A stretch of 64,000 bases of DNA. It comes from Roseivirga sp. Lineage in GTDB: Bacteria > Bacteroidota > Bacteroidia > Cytophagales > Cyclobacteriaceae. The notes beneath the pieces are model-generated. The model was not told the DNA's origin. It was given only the letters and a program-made list of their open reading frames with translations, and made no database searches. Position numbers and translations under genes: made by a program. Location of the stretch: contig JAAWWF010000029.1 in the NCBI GenBank assembly GCA_021404565.1, positions 124,001 through 188,000 of the forward strand, in the 5' to 3' direction. Shown here piece after piece: positions 45,853-54,569 of the stretch (position 1 is its first letter; each line of letters begins with the position of its first letter).

Positions 45853-47169
45853 CTAGTTGTCACTCGGGCGGGTTCTGATGGTCGTGTTGACCTGAATCCA
45901 GCAACCTACTTTGATGGCATCTCCCTCTTTTTTGTTGGCCGTAAATACATCCGATACGGTAGGGAATTGTGCTTTCGCGTTGTTCATTCCGGCAGAGTCA
46001 CCTGCCCTCTGATACATATCATATGCTGCCATGAATATAGCACGATCATCAATCTGACTCTGCTTTTTCGCACAGTCGTTGAAGCTGCCCATATATAAGC
46101 CTGCTATAAAGCCATAAGCCTCTTTCGAAAGTTCGTTGTCCAGTTTGGCTGCCTCCAGGGCCGCAGTCCTGGCTTTGGCTTTATCACCTTGTTGTGCATA
46201 GATCTTAGACATATCCAGCTGCAACTGAGCCTTTTTATCATCGTCTGAAGACAGTTCCAGAGCCGAGGCATAAAACTCCATCGCTTTATCGTAATCTTTG
46301 GCAGCGACAAAACGCTGTGCCATTACTTTCGCCAAACCTTCAGTAGGCTCTTCTTTTTGAATAATGCCGGCAGCCTTCATAAAGTAGGGGCTGTCTCCAC
46401 ATTCGCGACTTAGCAATAATCCAAACACCTTTTTAGCCAGTTTCAGGTCTTCTTTTTGATCAAGGCCGGGAGCCAGGTTTTCATTGATGAACTCACAGTT
46501 CAGCTTGTCCTCACCTACAGTTTGAATCAGCAGACCTGTGAGGGCCTCCCGGTATCTGTCAAACTTGGCATGATCTGCATTGGCATCGTCTTTAATATCT
46601 ACTACTTCATTAATCTGAAAATAGACTTCAATGGCCATATCAGCAGAAATATCATTGCCATAGGCTTTGGCCCTTCTCAGCATATCCATATAGGAGACCA
46701 GGTTGTTGTTGATTATCTGGTTGGGCTTAAAAGTATAGGCCTTTTCATAGGTCTTAATACCTTCCATGATTTTGGACTTGTCCTTTTTCCAATATTTGTA
46801 ATAACGGTAAGCGAGGTTATTCTGCTCCCTTGCATTCAGCTGGTAAAGCTCATCTTTGAGCCCGTAACAAATGACCATGGAATCAAGCAAAGCTTCTTTT
46901 TCATCTCCAGAGGCAGCTTTGGCCAGTTCCTCATACGCTTTGTAGCCATTGACATAAAGACCGTCATACAAACCGGGGGCGTTCCTCATAAGCCAGTTGA
47001 TGGAATTAGCTGCGCCACGATATTCTTTGATTGCTATATTATCCACTGCCAGGGCGAATTGCCTCCTGGCTTCAGAAGCCAGTTCGGGGTCTTCTGGTAG
47101 CTTTAAGTCCTGTGCGTAGCTACCAATGGCTACCATCAGGCTTAGAAAAATTATGATTAGTCTGTTCAT
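45853..47169 (-). CDS. secreted TPR-like protein, paralogue 1
   Basis: 438 aa. A signal peptide (MNRLIIIFLSLMVAIGSYAQ, cleavage after about 19) is followed by helical repeats of TPR character, such as FALAVDNIAIKEYRGAANSI, RFVAAKDYDKAMEFYASAL and QLDMSKIYAQQGDKAKARTA. It is paralogous to the 47467 product along its length. Both share SINWLMRNAPG / SLHWLMTNAPE, NNLAYRYYKYW / NNLAFRYYKYF, INNNLVSYM, SQIDDRAIF.AAYD and a C-terminal VGCW...RTRPS. Four cysteines recur at similar places. It is probably a periplasmic or outer-membrane-associated scaffold; no enzymatic motif is seen. No close name is known to me. Confidence 0.88.
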   Translation of the reverse strand: MNRLIIIFLSLMVAIGSYAQDLKLPEDPELASEARRQFALAVDNIAIKEYRGAANSINWLMRNAPGLYDGLYVNGYKAYEELAKAASGDEKEALLDSMVICYGLKDELYQLNAREQNNLAYRYYKYWKKDKSKIMEGIKTYEKAYTFKPNQIINNNLVSYMDMLRRAKAYGNDISADMAIEVYFQINEVVDIKDDANADHAKFDRYREALTGLLIQTVGEDKLNCEFINENLAPGLDQKEDLKLAKKVFGLLLSRECGDSPYFMKAAGIIQKEEPTEGLAKVMAQRFVAAKDYDKAMEFYASALELSSDDDKKAQLQLDMSKIYAQQGDKAKARTAALEAAKLDNELSKEAYGFIAGLYMGSFNDCAKKQSQIDDRAIFMAAYDMYQRAGDSAGMNNAKAQFPTVSDVFTANKKEGDAIKVGCWIQVNTTIRTRPSDN

Positions 47170-47391
47170 CTCAAAAACTTTAAAGTCACGAAATTAGCGA
47201 ATTTAGAAATTAGGGATTTAAGCGGGCTTTATCAAATGATTAAGATTCAAACCAGGCTGCAAACGCTTGCACTCGTCCCTTATTCCGCTTCTTTCAAATG
47301 TTGTTTGCACTAATAGTGCCAATTAACGCGGAGCAGCAAATGAAGTTGTTAAATCTGACATTCAATTTTTTGAGACTGGTATATTAAAAAA

Positions 47392-47436
47392 CACTTCCCT
47401 CTGCCGACTCAAAATTGAGAATGGCAAAAGGAAGTG
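47392..47436 (-). terminator. terminator after TPR paralogue 2
   Basis: On the minus strand a nested hairpin forms. CACTTCC pairs with GGAAGTG, TGCC with GGCA and CTCAA with TTGAG, and a T-run follows (complement of A at 47386-47391). It begins about 30 bp after the stop at 47467. The rest of the 297-bp gap 47170-47466 shows no other clear signal. Confidence 0.65.
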
Positions 47437-47466
47437 AGATTAAATGAATAGTAAATTCCTATAGAC

Positions 47467-48750
47467 TTAGTTACTCGGACGGGTTCTGAGCTTCACTTTT
47501 ACATTCACCCAGCATCCTACATCAATGATGTCACCTTCGTCATAGGTGGCTGTAAAGGCCTGTTCTTTTGTTGGAAATTGCTCCCTGGCCGCTTGCATAC
47601 CAGCAGTGTCTCCGGCCTTTTCAAAAAGGTCGTAAGCTGCAATAAAAATGGCACGGTCGTCTATCTGGCTATATTTTTCAGCACATTCTTCAAAGCTGCT
47701 CATATATAGGTTAGCCACAAATGACAGGGCTCTGGCAGCTTCTCCCGCATCAAGGTCAGCCGATTTGAAAGCGGCAGCACGTGCTTTGCTCTTATCTTTT
47801 TGCAGTAAATATACTCTGGCCATGTCCATGTGAATACCGGCTCTCTTTTCATCATTTTCCCAGTGCGGAAGTGATTTAGTGTACCAGTCGATTGCCTCGT
47901 CATACTTCTCTGCCGCCACAGCTTTTTGGGCCAGCAATTTTAAAATACCAGCGTTCGCTGTTTCAGGGTTGTTAGCCATTATCGTTACTAATCCAACAAA
48001 AAAGTCTTCATTGCTACAGCCAAACTCAAGGCTCCAGGCAAAAATCATTTTGGTATATTCTATATCATTTTCGCCACCCGTGGTTGCCAGCTCTTTGATC
48101 GCATCACAGTTAAGCACGGGCTTGACCGTTTGAAAGAATATCTGATCCACCGCATCGGTATATTTCTTAATCTTGGTAGCATCTCCACCAGCCGCTTTTT
48201 TCATATCAATCACCTTCGATACCTGGGTGTGAATGGCCATGAGCTCTTTCACATCAAAAGCCTTGGTTTTGGATTGGTAGGCACGAACGATTGACATATA
48301 AGAAACCAGGTTATTGTTTATCACGGTCTCCGGAGACTTATAGATTTCCTGGTAAGCACTGATGGCTTCATCGTACTTCGAAGCATCCTTTCTGAAGTAT
48401 TTGTAATAGCGGAATGCCAGGTTGTTTTTTTCCAGTTCTGTCAAACCGAACTGCTTTTCTTTCAGTCGGTAGGAGAGCATCATAGAGTCGAGCAGTACTA
48501 CTTTTTCGGCTTTATCGGTGCTGGCTGTTGCAGCTTTCTCATAGGCTTTATACGCCATGATATAGATAGACTTACTATGCTCAGGAGCATTGGTCATTAA
48601 CCAGTGAAGTGAATGGGTCGCTGCACGATAGTTTTTCAACCTCATGTCGTCCTGTGCCAGAACAAGCTTAGTATCCAGTTGGGGAGTTTGGGCAAATACG
48701 CTGAAACATGCGCATAGCATCAGCAGTACGGAAATGGTATTAGTTCTCAT
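47467..48750 (-). CDS. secreted TPR-like protein, paralogue 2
   Basis: 427 aa with a signal peptide (MRTNTISVLLMLCACFSVFAQ) and the same repeat architecture as its neighbour. Helical pairs include LVLAQDDMRLKNYRAATHSL and KAVAAEKYDEAIDWYTKSL, then MDMARVYLLQKDKSKARAAA. Conserved cysteines are in LNCDAIKE, FGCSNEDFF, FEECAEKY and VGCW. It ends VKLRTRPSN, close to the partner's TIRTRPSDN, which suggests a functional C-terminus. The two genes are 297 bp apart with a terminator between, so each probably has its own promoter. Function is unknown; the Cys pattern would allow disulphides in the periplasm. Confidence 0.87.
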   Translation of the reverse strand: MRTNTISVLLMLCACFSVFAQTPQLDTKLVLAQDDMRLKNYRAATHSLHWLMTNAPEHSKSIYIMAYKAYEKAATASTDKAEKVVLLDSMMLSYRLKEKQFGLTELEKNNLAFRYYKYFRKDASKYDEAISAYQEIYKSPETVINNNLVSYMSIVRAYQSKTKAFDVKELMAIHTQVSKVIDMKKAAGGDATKIKKYTDAVDQIFFQTVKPVLNCDAIKELATTGGENDIEYTKMIFAWSLEFGCSNEDFFVGLVTIMANNPETANAGILKLLAQKAVAAEKYDEAIDWYTKSLPHWENDEKRAGIHMDMARVYLLQKDKSKARAAAFKSADLDAGEAARALSFVANLYMSSFEECAEKYSQIDDRAIFIAAYDLFEKAGDTAGMQAAREQFPTKEQAFTATYDEGDIIDVGCWVNVKVKLRTRPSN

Positions 48751-48941
48751 GTTAGCAGTTTAGTTTAGTGATGCACTTATCATGCCAACCGTTACATTCA
48801 GCCCTTTGATGCCTCTGAGAGTCGATTTTGACACAAACCAACAGCTAAAAACATCCGGAGCCAATCCCTCATAACAGAAAGAGGCAGGATAAGACCTAAA
48901 AATTTAGTCAACTTTTGAGCCTTTGCCAAACTTGCCCGGAT

Positions 48942-50567
48942 TTAATCGACAAACAACGACTTAAACTCGAAGTTCTCCCCATCAAAGAGTCCTAAGTCAC
49001 TCAGTTTCAATGCGGGAATTACCAGAAGGGCCATAAAGGAAAGCGACATAAACGGAGAGACCAGCTCACTGCCCATTTGCTTTGAAAGTGCATCTATTTT
49101 GGAGTAGGCTTCGGCCACCTTATATCCATCATCAGCAGACATAATGCCCGCTACTGGAAGCGCCACCAATTGCTGCTCTCTTGACGAGACCGCACTTACG
49201 CCTCCTTCAGCTTCAATAATCATATTGATGGCCTCTGTTATCGATTCATCATCGACTCCCACAGCAATGATATTGTGCGAATCATGCCCTACGCAGGAAG
49301 CGATGGCTCCTTCTTTCAGACCAAAACTCTTGATAAAAGCGATGGCGGGCGGGGCAGGGGCATATCGATTCACGACCACCATTTTCAATATGTCAGTCTC
49401 TGTATTTGAAATCGCATTTCCATCCTTGTCCACAGTAACGGGCTCTCTGAGGCAGTTGGTAATCAGCTGACCGTCCATGGCCTCTATAACATGAAGCTCA
49501 TTGGCCGTGGCTTCGATTTTCAACTGGTCACTAGTGACTGGGGCACAGTCGAAATTATTAATGACCTTGTTTGTTACTCTGGGAATAAGACTTCGACTGC
49601 CATCAGAAACCTGCTTACCATTGATAAAGGTGGCTTTTACATTAAATTCCTCAGGGTTGTCAATCAGGATGAAGTCTGCAAAATCACCTTCTTTAAGGGT
49701 ACCCACATCGAGATTATAGTGTTCTACCGGGTTGATACAGGCGGCCTGCAGGATATGGAACAAATCATGCCCTTTGGCTAAAGCCCGCTTTACCAGCTCA
49801 TTAATGTGTCCTTCCACCAGGTTATCGGGGTGCTTATCATCAGAGCAAAACATGATCATGTCAGAATGGTCAGCAAGCAAGGGAATCAATGCTTCAAAGT
49901 TTTTGGCAGCGGAGCCTTCCCTGATGGCTATTTTCATACCATGCTTTAATTTATCCAAAGCCTCTTCTTTGGTAAAACACTCATGGTCGGTGGAAATGCC
50001 GGCCTTGATATAATTCTCAGCCTGCTCGCCTCTGAGTCCCGGAGCATGTCCGTCAATTGGTTTCCCCAGCTTTTTGGCGATGGCCAGTTTTTCATATACC
50101 ACCGGGTCATTGTACAACACACCGGGCCAATTCATCATTTCGGCCAGGTATTTTACCTCAGGTTTGCGCAGCAGGTATTCCACTTCGGCAGGGGTAATCT
50201 CAGCACCGGCTGTTTCAAAGGTGGTGGCTGGTACACACGAAGGCGCCCCGAAATTGAATTTAAAATTGACCTGATTGCCATTGTCAATCATATACTCAAC
50301 TCCCTTAACACCCAATACGTTGCCAATTTCATGGGGGTCGGATATGGTAGAAACCGTACCGTGGACCACGGCCATTCTTGCAAACTCAGAAGGTACTACC
50401 ATTGAGCTTTCGACATGTACATGCGCATCCACAAAGCCCGGCAAGATATACTGATCATCAACATCTTGCTTTTCGGCAATGGCCACAATGCTATCTCCTT
50501 CGATGGTTATTTCTCCATCAAAGAATTTCCTGTTTCTTATGTCTATAATATGACCGCTGATTTTCAT
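48942..50567 (-). CDS. ade: adenine deaminase
   Basis: 541 aa, the usual length for this amidohydrolase, which converts adenine to hypoxanthine and ammonia in purine salvage. Visible family signatures are the metal ligands H49/H51 in DAHVHVESS, SDPHEIGNV at about 76-83, GHAPGL, the TDHECFTKEEA segment and the FCSDDKHPDNL segment with the second metal ligands. The C-terminal Ade domain carries CVGHDSHNIIAVG. It is cytoplasmic, with no signal. ATG 50567 gives the normal N-terminus with KISGHIIDIRNRKFFDGEI. A candidate promoter lies about 20 bp upstream. Neighbouring genes have no purine link, so it looks like a single-gene unit. Confidence 0.96.
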   Translation of the reverse strand: MKISGHIIDIRNRKFFDGEITIEGDSIVAIAEKQDVDDQYILPGFVDAHVHVESSMVVPSEFARMAVVHGTVSTISDPHEIGNVLGVKGVEYMIDNGNQVNFKFNFGAPSCVPATTFETAGAEITPAEVEYLLRKPEVKYLAEMMNWPGVLYNDPVVYEKLAIAKKLGKPIDGHAPGLRGEQAENYIKAGISTDHECFTKEEALDKLKHGMKIAIREGSAAKNFEALIPLLADHSDMIMFCSDDKHPDNLVEGHINELVKRALAKGHDLFHILQAACINPVEHYNLDVGTLKEGDFADFILIDNPEEFNVKATFINGKQVSDGSRSLIPRVTNKVINNFDCAPVTSDQLKIEATANELHVIEAMDGQLITNCLREPVTVDKDGNAISNTETDILKMVVVNRYAPAPPAIAFIKSFGLKEGAIASCVGHDSHNIIAVGVDDESITEAINMIIEAEGGVSAVSSREQQLVALPVAGIMSADDGYKVAEAYSKIDALSKQMGSELVSPFMSLSFMALLVIPALKLSDLGLFDGENFEFKSLFVD

Positions 50568-50587
50568 ACAGTTGAGATTTAGGGTCC

Positions 50588-50619
50588 CAAATTAAGTCTT
50601 TGCAAGTACTCTTGCCAAT
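50588..50619 (-). promoter_or_regulatory. candidate Bacteroidota promoter for ade
   Basis: On the minus strand, ATTG, 20 bp, then TTAATTTG: each box is one base from the TTTG / TAnnTTTG consensus. This would give a leader of about 15 bases. Confidence 0.35.
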
Positions 50620-50683
50620 AAAACCTCAGGGCCTTGAGTCAGGACTTGATAGTGGGTTAGCTACGATACGGAAGTGCAGCGTA

Positions 50684-50920
50684 TTATCGTACTAAGTGTC
50701 TGTTAAAGGCTGGTTTGAAAACTCTTCGCTTTTGGGTGGTAAACCGCTTTCTTAGCTGGAAGTACAGGATTGAACCGATGGTGGGAAAAAAGAGCACAAT
50801 AAGCAACCAGCCTGTTCTTTGACTCGCACTGTTAAACCTGGAACGGGTAATGTCAGTAATGGCCCAAAACCAAAGTACCAGAGAGGATACTATTAAAATG
50901 CCAAATAAAGTAGCTTCCAT
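50684..50920 (-). CDS. small PLDc_N-like membrane protein
   Basis: 78 aa from ATG 50920. The longer 91-residue frame from 50959 adds 13 residues that do not fit the family. Two TM segments lie at about 5-22 (LFGILIVSSLVLWFWAI) and 38-56 (TGWLLIVLFFPTIGSILYF), the second ending in the PTIGSILYF(Q)LRKR pattern of PLDc_N domains, the short N-terminal module of cardiolipin synthases. No HKD catalytic motif is present, so it is a stand-alone membrane module, with no enzymatic role to assign. The tail is basic. Confidence 0.75.
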   Translation of the reverse strand: MEATLFGILIVSSLVLWFWAITDITRSRFNSASQRTGWLLIVLFFPTIGSILYFQLRKRFTTQKRRVFKPAFNRHLVR

Positions 50921-50995
50921 AATTCTTAAATCTAATGTTAAGATAATAAAAGCACTCATCCGTTATCAGGACTTGTCGCTAAACGGTTTTAGAAT

Positions 50996-51028
50996 AAAAT
51001 GGCTGGTGTCTGGTGATATTGACCAGCC
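50996..51028 (-). terminator. probable terminator after isomerase-like lipoprotein gene
   Basis: On the minus strand, GGCTGGT pairs with ACCAGCC across 14 bases and is followed by ATTTTATT. It lies 95 bp after the stop at 51123. Confidence 0.5.
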
Positions 51029-51122
51029 ACTCGATCTGAAAAGTACAATGATTATTTAAAACTCTGGTTTTATAGAACGGATGATTTCCTTTTTACCAAT
51101 GCCCAAATGACCAATGGCTACC

Positions 51123-52145
51123 TTAGTCCAGCTGCGCAAAAACCTTTTCCAGCAATGCTTTGGTGGCTTTGATGCCCTCGTCCTCTGAAAGCTGTTTGCC
51201 TTCGTATTCAATCCCTACATGTCCTTTAAAACCGGCAGCTTTCACAATTTTCATAATGCGGGAAAAATCTGAGTTCACTTCATTGCCTTGTTCATCAAAC
51301 ATATGGGCCTTGGCACTTACTGCTTTGGCATAGGGCATCAGTTCTTCTATGCCTTTATAGCGGTCATATTCATTTACGCAACCATCAGGTCCGTTTTCGA
51401 TACAGAAGTTGCCAAAGTCAGGCAATGTGCCCACGTTATCCATATTAACCCTCTTCATCACGTCCGCGAGCCAGGCGCCATCAGAAGAGTAGCCACCGTG
51501 GTTTTCAACCACAACATTGATACCTTGGGAGGCACCATACTCACCTAGTTTTGAGAGGCCATCCACAGCATTGCTGGCAACTTCTTCCGCTGTACCTGAT
51601 CCTGCCGCATTTACGCGTATGGTATGTGCACCCAGGTATTTGGCGATGTCTATCCAGGCATGATGGTTTTGCACTGCAGCGGCACGAGCGGCATCATCCG
51701 CATTCCCCAGGTCTCCCAGGGCATCGCACATAATAAGCCCGACACTGACTCCGGCTTCATCACATTTTTGTTTAAAGGCCTTCCAGTACTCCATGTCATT
51801 GGCTTTGCCATAATAGAATGTATTCACGAGTTCAATGGAATTGACCCCATAGCTGGCTGCCAGGGCAGGGAAGTCCATAGGATCTTCACCCTCCTGAATA
51901 AGCGCATCGGGATTTTCTCTGAGTGTTTTGCCAAACCATTGCCAACCGCCCCGGGCCTGCAGGTCGCCAAAGTATTTGCGATGGAGTGACCACTGGGCCA
52001 GTGAGATTTGAAAGTCGGGTGCTTCTGAAGCCACACTTTCACTTTCAGCGGCTGATTTGGAGCCAGAACCGCAGGCGTAGAGTGAGAAAAAGAGAAATAA
52101 GGCAGCGATGGCCTTAACTGTCAATAAAGATGCGCGTTTCTTCAT
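51123..52145 (-). CDS. sugar phosphate isomerase/epimerase-like TIM-barrel lipoprotein
   Basis: 340 aa. The N-terminus is a lipoprotein signal with lipobox LYAC (Cys25), then a Ser/Glu-rich linker and a xylose-isomerase-like TIM barrel (about 45-338). Presumed metal ligands follow the family order: Glu in VVVENHGG, Asp in TLPDFGN, His in SAKAHMFD and Glu in HVGIEYEG. Such exported or lipid-anchored relatives are common in Bacteroidota and are thought to act on sugars in the periplasm; the substrate cannot be told from sequence. The gene is followed by the glycosidase-like gene on the same strand upstream (gap 132 bp), which fits a role in carbohydrate use. Confidence 0.88.
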   Translation of the reverse strand: MKKRASLLTVKAIAALFLFFSLYACGSGSKSAAESESVASEAPDFQISLAQWSLHRKYFGDLQARGGWQWFGKTLRENPDALIQEGEDPMDFPALAASYGVNSIELVNTFYYGKANDMEYWKAFKQKCDEAGVSVGLIMCDALGDLGNADDAARAAAVQNHHAWIDIAKYLGAHTIRVNAAGSGTAEEVASNAVDGLSKLGEYGASQGINVVVENHGGYSSDGAWLADVMKRVNMDNVGTLPDFGNFCIENGPDGCVNEYDRYKGIEELMPYAKAVSAKAHMFDEQGNEVNSDFSRIMKIVKAAGFKGHVGIEYEGKQLSEDEGIKATKALLEKVFAQLD

Positions 52146-52277
52146 TAGTTGAGGGTTTAGGTTAAAAACAGTCTTGAAATTGCCGAAAACTTAGGGAAGA
52201 AGCAAAAGTTAGATGTGTTTGCAGGAAGGTTTGGACAATGAGATTTTATTTGACTTAAGGCTCTTTTCAGAGAAGGA

Positions 52278-53744
52278 CTACTTCTCAGTGGATACACTAA
52301 CAACTTCTCCCGGGCTAACCTTAATAGATTGATAAGTATACCATTGGTCATTTTCCTGAATTTGAGAACCAGGCTTTTGTTCACCATTTACAAAGAGATA
52401 TTCATGCTGTCCCGCCATTCTCGCATGCCAAAACAAAGCAGGACCAGACTGATTGGTGAATACAGTTTTGTGACTCCCAAGGTGAATAACTGAGATTTTA
52501 TTGGATAGAAGAGATACATTTTCCATTTCCACCCGGTTTTGTTCTTTTTCAAGCCTCGAAAATGTCGAAACCATGTTTTCCGGAGCACTCACGTTGATGC
52601 CCATCAGACCTCTTGTAATATGCTCAATTACGGTAAAGGAGTTTTCTGGATAGTCCCTCCTCGGATTTTTAGCACTACAAAGATCCAGAATCATTTTAGT
52701 GGCAATGTCTGAGTGACCATTCTCGTAAAAGATAATCGGTAGGTATGATTTCAGCTCTACAATCAGTTTGTCAAAGTGAGTAACATAGAGCTCAGTAATG
52801 TCTTTTATCTTTTTAGGATCCGATATAGCATCAAAATAGAGCAGATAGTGAAGAAAAGCTTGATTGTCACCGACCATGAAATAGTCAAAGTTTCTGTCGG
52901 AGTATTGTATGGAACGATAGGCCTGCCGTTCATTGTCCCACCAAAAGTCATCAAGGAATTTTTGCTCTCTTGTGGCTTTTTTCAAATACTTTTTACTTTC
53001 GTCTATTCTCCCTGATAGACCCAAAATCTCCGCATACGCTTTATAAGCAGCTACTATAGACGCAGACATGTCAATACCCAGATAAGCTTCTCCGCGACCA
53101 CCCTCATTATATGTTGGAATACCCCGGTTTCCACCAAACCTGCTCTTGGCATTGTCCTTAATCTGGTGCATAGATCGCTTACGATGGGTAATCTCTCCAA
53201 AACTTAGATCCCAGTGATTGATATATTGATTCATAGTCAATTGGTAGAAATTCAAAAAATCGGGGTTATCCAAATAGGCCTTGTTGCCCGACCAGGTATA
53301 CAACCGATGAGCACTGTAAAGCATATCAAAGTTTGCCGGTAGGTTATACCAGAAGTCTTTGTCATTTTCGTAGTCTACGGGGGCAGGTTTATCATATCGG
53401 TTGATCTCCCAGTAGGAGCAATAGTCCTTATCTGCACTAATGTTTTGGGCAAACTTGAGGAACATATTAAAGTTATGTTGACTGAGTCCCAGAATTTCTG
53501 CGCCAATGCTCTGATGTGAAACATCCCTCATGCAGAAAGCTTCCCTGTTGGGCAAGGCTGCCTCATACCAATGGCCTACCAGGTCAGAACCGTCATGAGC
53601 ATAGGAGAGAGCTTTATTTCTGGCCCATTTAAATGCCTTATTTAACTCCTTATTATCACTTTTGAAACTTAGTTCTGTTTGAGCCCATGCATAACAGGTT
53701 GTTAAGAAAAGCAACAGAACAATCATCTTGACTCTTCTGATCAT
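52278..53744 (-). CDS. secreted six-hairpin glycosidase-like protein
   Basis: 488 aa with a signal peptide (MIRRVKMIVLLLFLTTCYAWAQ). The body has the helix-rich pattern of an (alpha/alpha)6-barrel glycosidase: WYEAALPNREAFCMRDVSHQ near 60-80, then WYNLPANFDMLYSAHRLYTW, EGGRGEAYLGIDMSASIVAA and FWWDNERQAYRS. Candidate acidic catalytic residues would be in CMRDVSH or EGGRGEA, but I cannot assign them. About 60 C-terminal residues look like a beta-rich cap (WHARMAGQHEYLFVNGEQ, VSPGEVVSVSTEK). It is probably exported to the periplasm to act on an oligosaccharide, next to the TIM-barrel lipoprotein. The exact glycoside hydrolase family is not identified. Confidence 0.75.
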   Translation of the reverse strand: MIRRVKMIVLLLFLTTCYAWAQTELSFKSDNKELNKAFKWARNKALSYAHDGSDLVGHWYEAALPNREAFCMRDVSHQSIGAEILGLSQHNFNMFLKFAQNISADKDYCSYWEINRYDKPAPVDYENDKDFWYNLPANFDMLYSAHRLYTWSGNKAYLDNPDFLNFYQLTMNQYINHWDLSFGEITHRKRSMHQIKDNAKSRFGGNRGIPTYNEGGRGEAYLGIDMSASIVAAYKAYAEILGLSGRIDESKKYLKKATREQKFLDDFWWDNERQAYRSIQYSDRNFDYFMVGDNQAFLHYLLYFDAISDPKKIKDITELYVTHFDKLIVELKSYLPIIFYENGHSDIATKMILDLCSAKNPRRDYPENSFTVIEHITRGLMGINVSAPENMVSTFSRLEKEQNRVEMENVSLLSNKISVIHLGSHKTVFTNQSGPALFWHARMAGQHEYLFVNGEQKPGSQIQENDQWYTYQSIKVSPGEVVSVSTEK

Positions 53745-53867
53745 GTGTTCAATTTCAAAAAACTCTTCATCCGAGACAAGCTCTGTTTTTTTGTTTGCCT
53801 GTGGTTTGGCAAATTCTAACGTCTATAATCTGGCGTCTGTCATCTCAACAATTACCTTTGCAGCCAA

Positions 53868-54548
53868 ATGAAGAAAATCAATATCGCCATCGATGGTTTT
53901 TCTGGTTGTGGTAAGAGCAGTACGGCCAAAGCAGTAGCCAGGGTACTCGACTATAAGTTTATAGATACAGGGGCCATGTACAGGGCGGTAACCCTCTACT
54001 TCCTGAGAAATAAGGTTGACCTTAATGATCCGGCACAGGTTGTTGATGCCCTCAGTGAGATCACAATCGACTTCAGGCCCAACAAAGAACTGGGAAAAAG
54101 CGAAACCTTTTTGAATCAACAGAATGTTGAGGAAGAGATCAGAAAAATGTACGTGTCTGAGATGGTGAGCCCGGTGTCGGCCATAAAGGCTGTGAGGGTA
54201 GCCATGGTAGCTCAGCAGCAGGAAATGGGCAAAGACAGGGGAGTGGTAATGGATGGAAGAGACATCGCTTCGGTGGTTTTTCCGGATGCAGAGCTTAAGG
54301 TATTTATGAAAGCCAGCGATGAAGCGAGGGCAAAGCGGAGGCTGAAAGAGTTGGAGGAGAAGGGCGAGAGGGTTTCGCTTGATGAAATTGCGCGGAATTT
54401 CAGAGAACGGGATGAGCAGGACAGTACCCGCAAGGAGAGTCCTTTGATTCAGGTGCCTGAAGCCGTTGTGATCGATACCTCTGACCTGGAATTTGAAGAT
54501 CAAGTGCAAAAAGTATTAGCTTTGGCACAGGAAAGAATGACTGAGTAA
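53868..54548 (+). CDS. cmk: cytidylate kinase
   Basis: 226 aa, the normal size. It phosphorylates CMP and dCMP with ATP in the cytoplasm. The P-loop GFSGCGKSS is at about 10-18, the NMP-binding DTGAMYRAVT follows at about 33-42, and VMDGRDIASVVFP and the LID-region ARAKRRLKELE are present. The start ATG 53868 places the P-loop as usual. ispH follows 21 bp downstream, so the two probably share a transcript. Confidence 0.97.
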   Translation: MKKINIAIDGFSGCGKSSTAKAVARVLDYKFIDTGAMYRAVTLYFLRNKVDLNDPAQVVDALSEITIDFRPNKELGKSETFLNQQNVEEEIRKMYVSEMVSPVSAIKAVRVAMVAQQQEMGKDRGVVMDGRDIASVVFPDAELKVFMKASDEARAKRRLKELEEKGERVSLDEIARNFRERDEQDSTRKESPLIQVPEAVVIDTSDLEFEDQVQKVLALAQERMTE

Positions 54549-54569
54549 AGTGTTAGTGTTGGAGAAACT

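Noticed and set aside
46456-47100. A 214-codon plus-strand frame opposite the first TPR gene
   Set aside because: The minus-strand frame has a signal peptide and a full-length paralogue; this frame is its shadow.
53808-53822. TTGGCAAATTCTAAC upstream of cmk as a sigma-54 promoter
   Set aside because: No -12 element at the required distance and no upstream sites.
53853-53860. TACCTTTG, a perfect -7 box eight bases before cmk
   Set aside because: No good TTTG element 17-21 bp upstream, and the transcript would be leaderless; too weak to list as a promoter.
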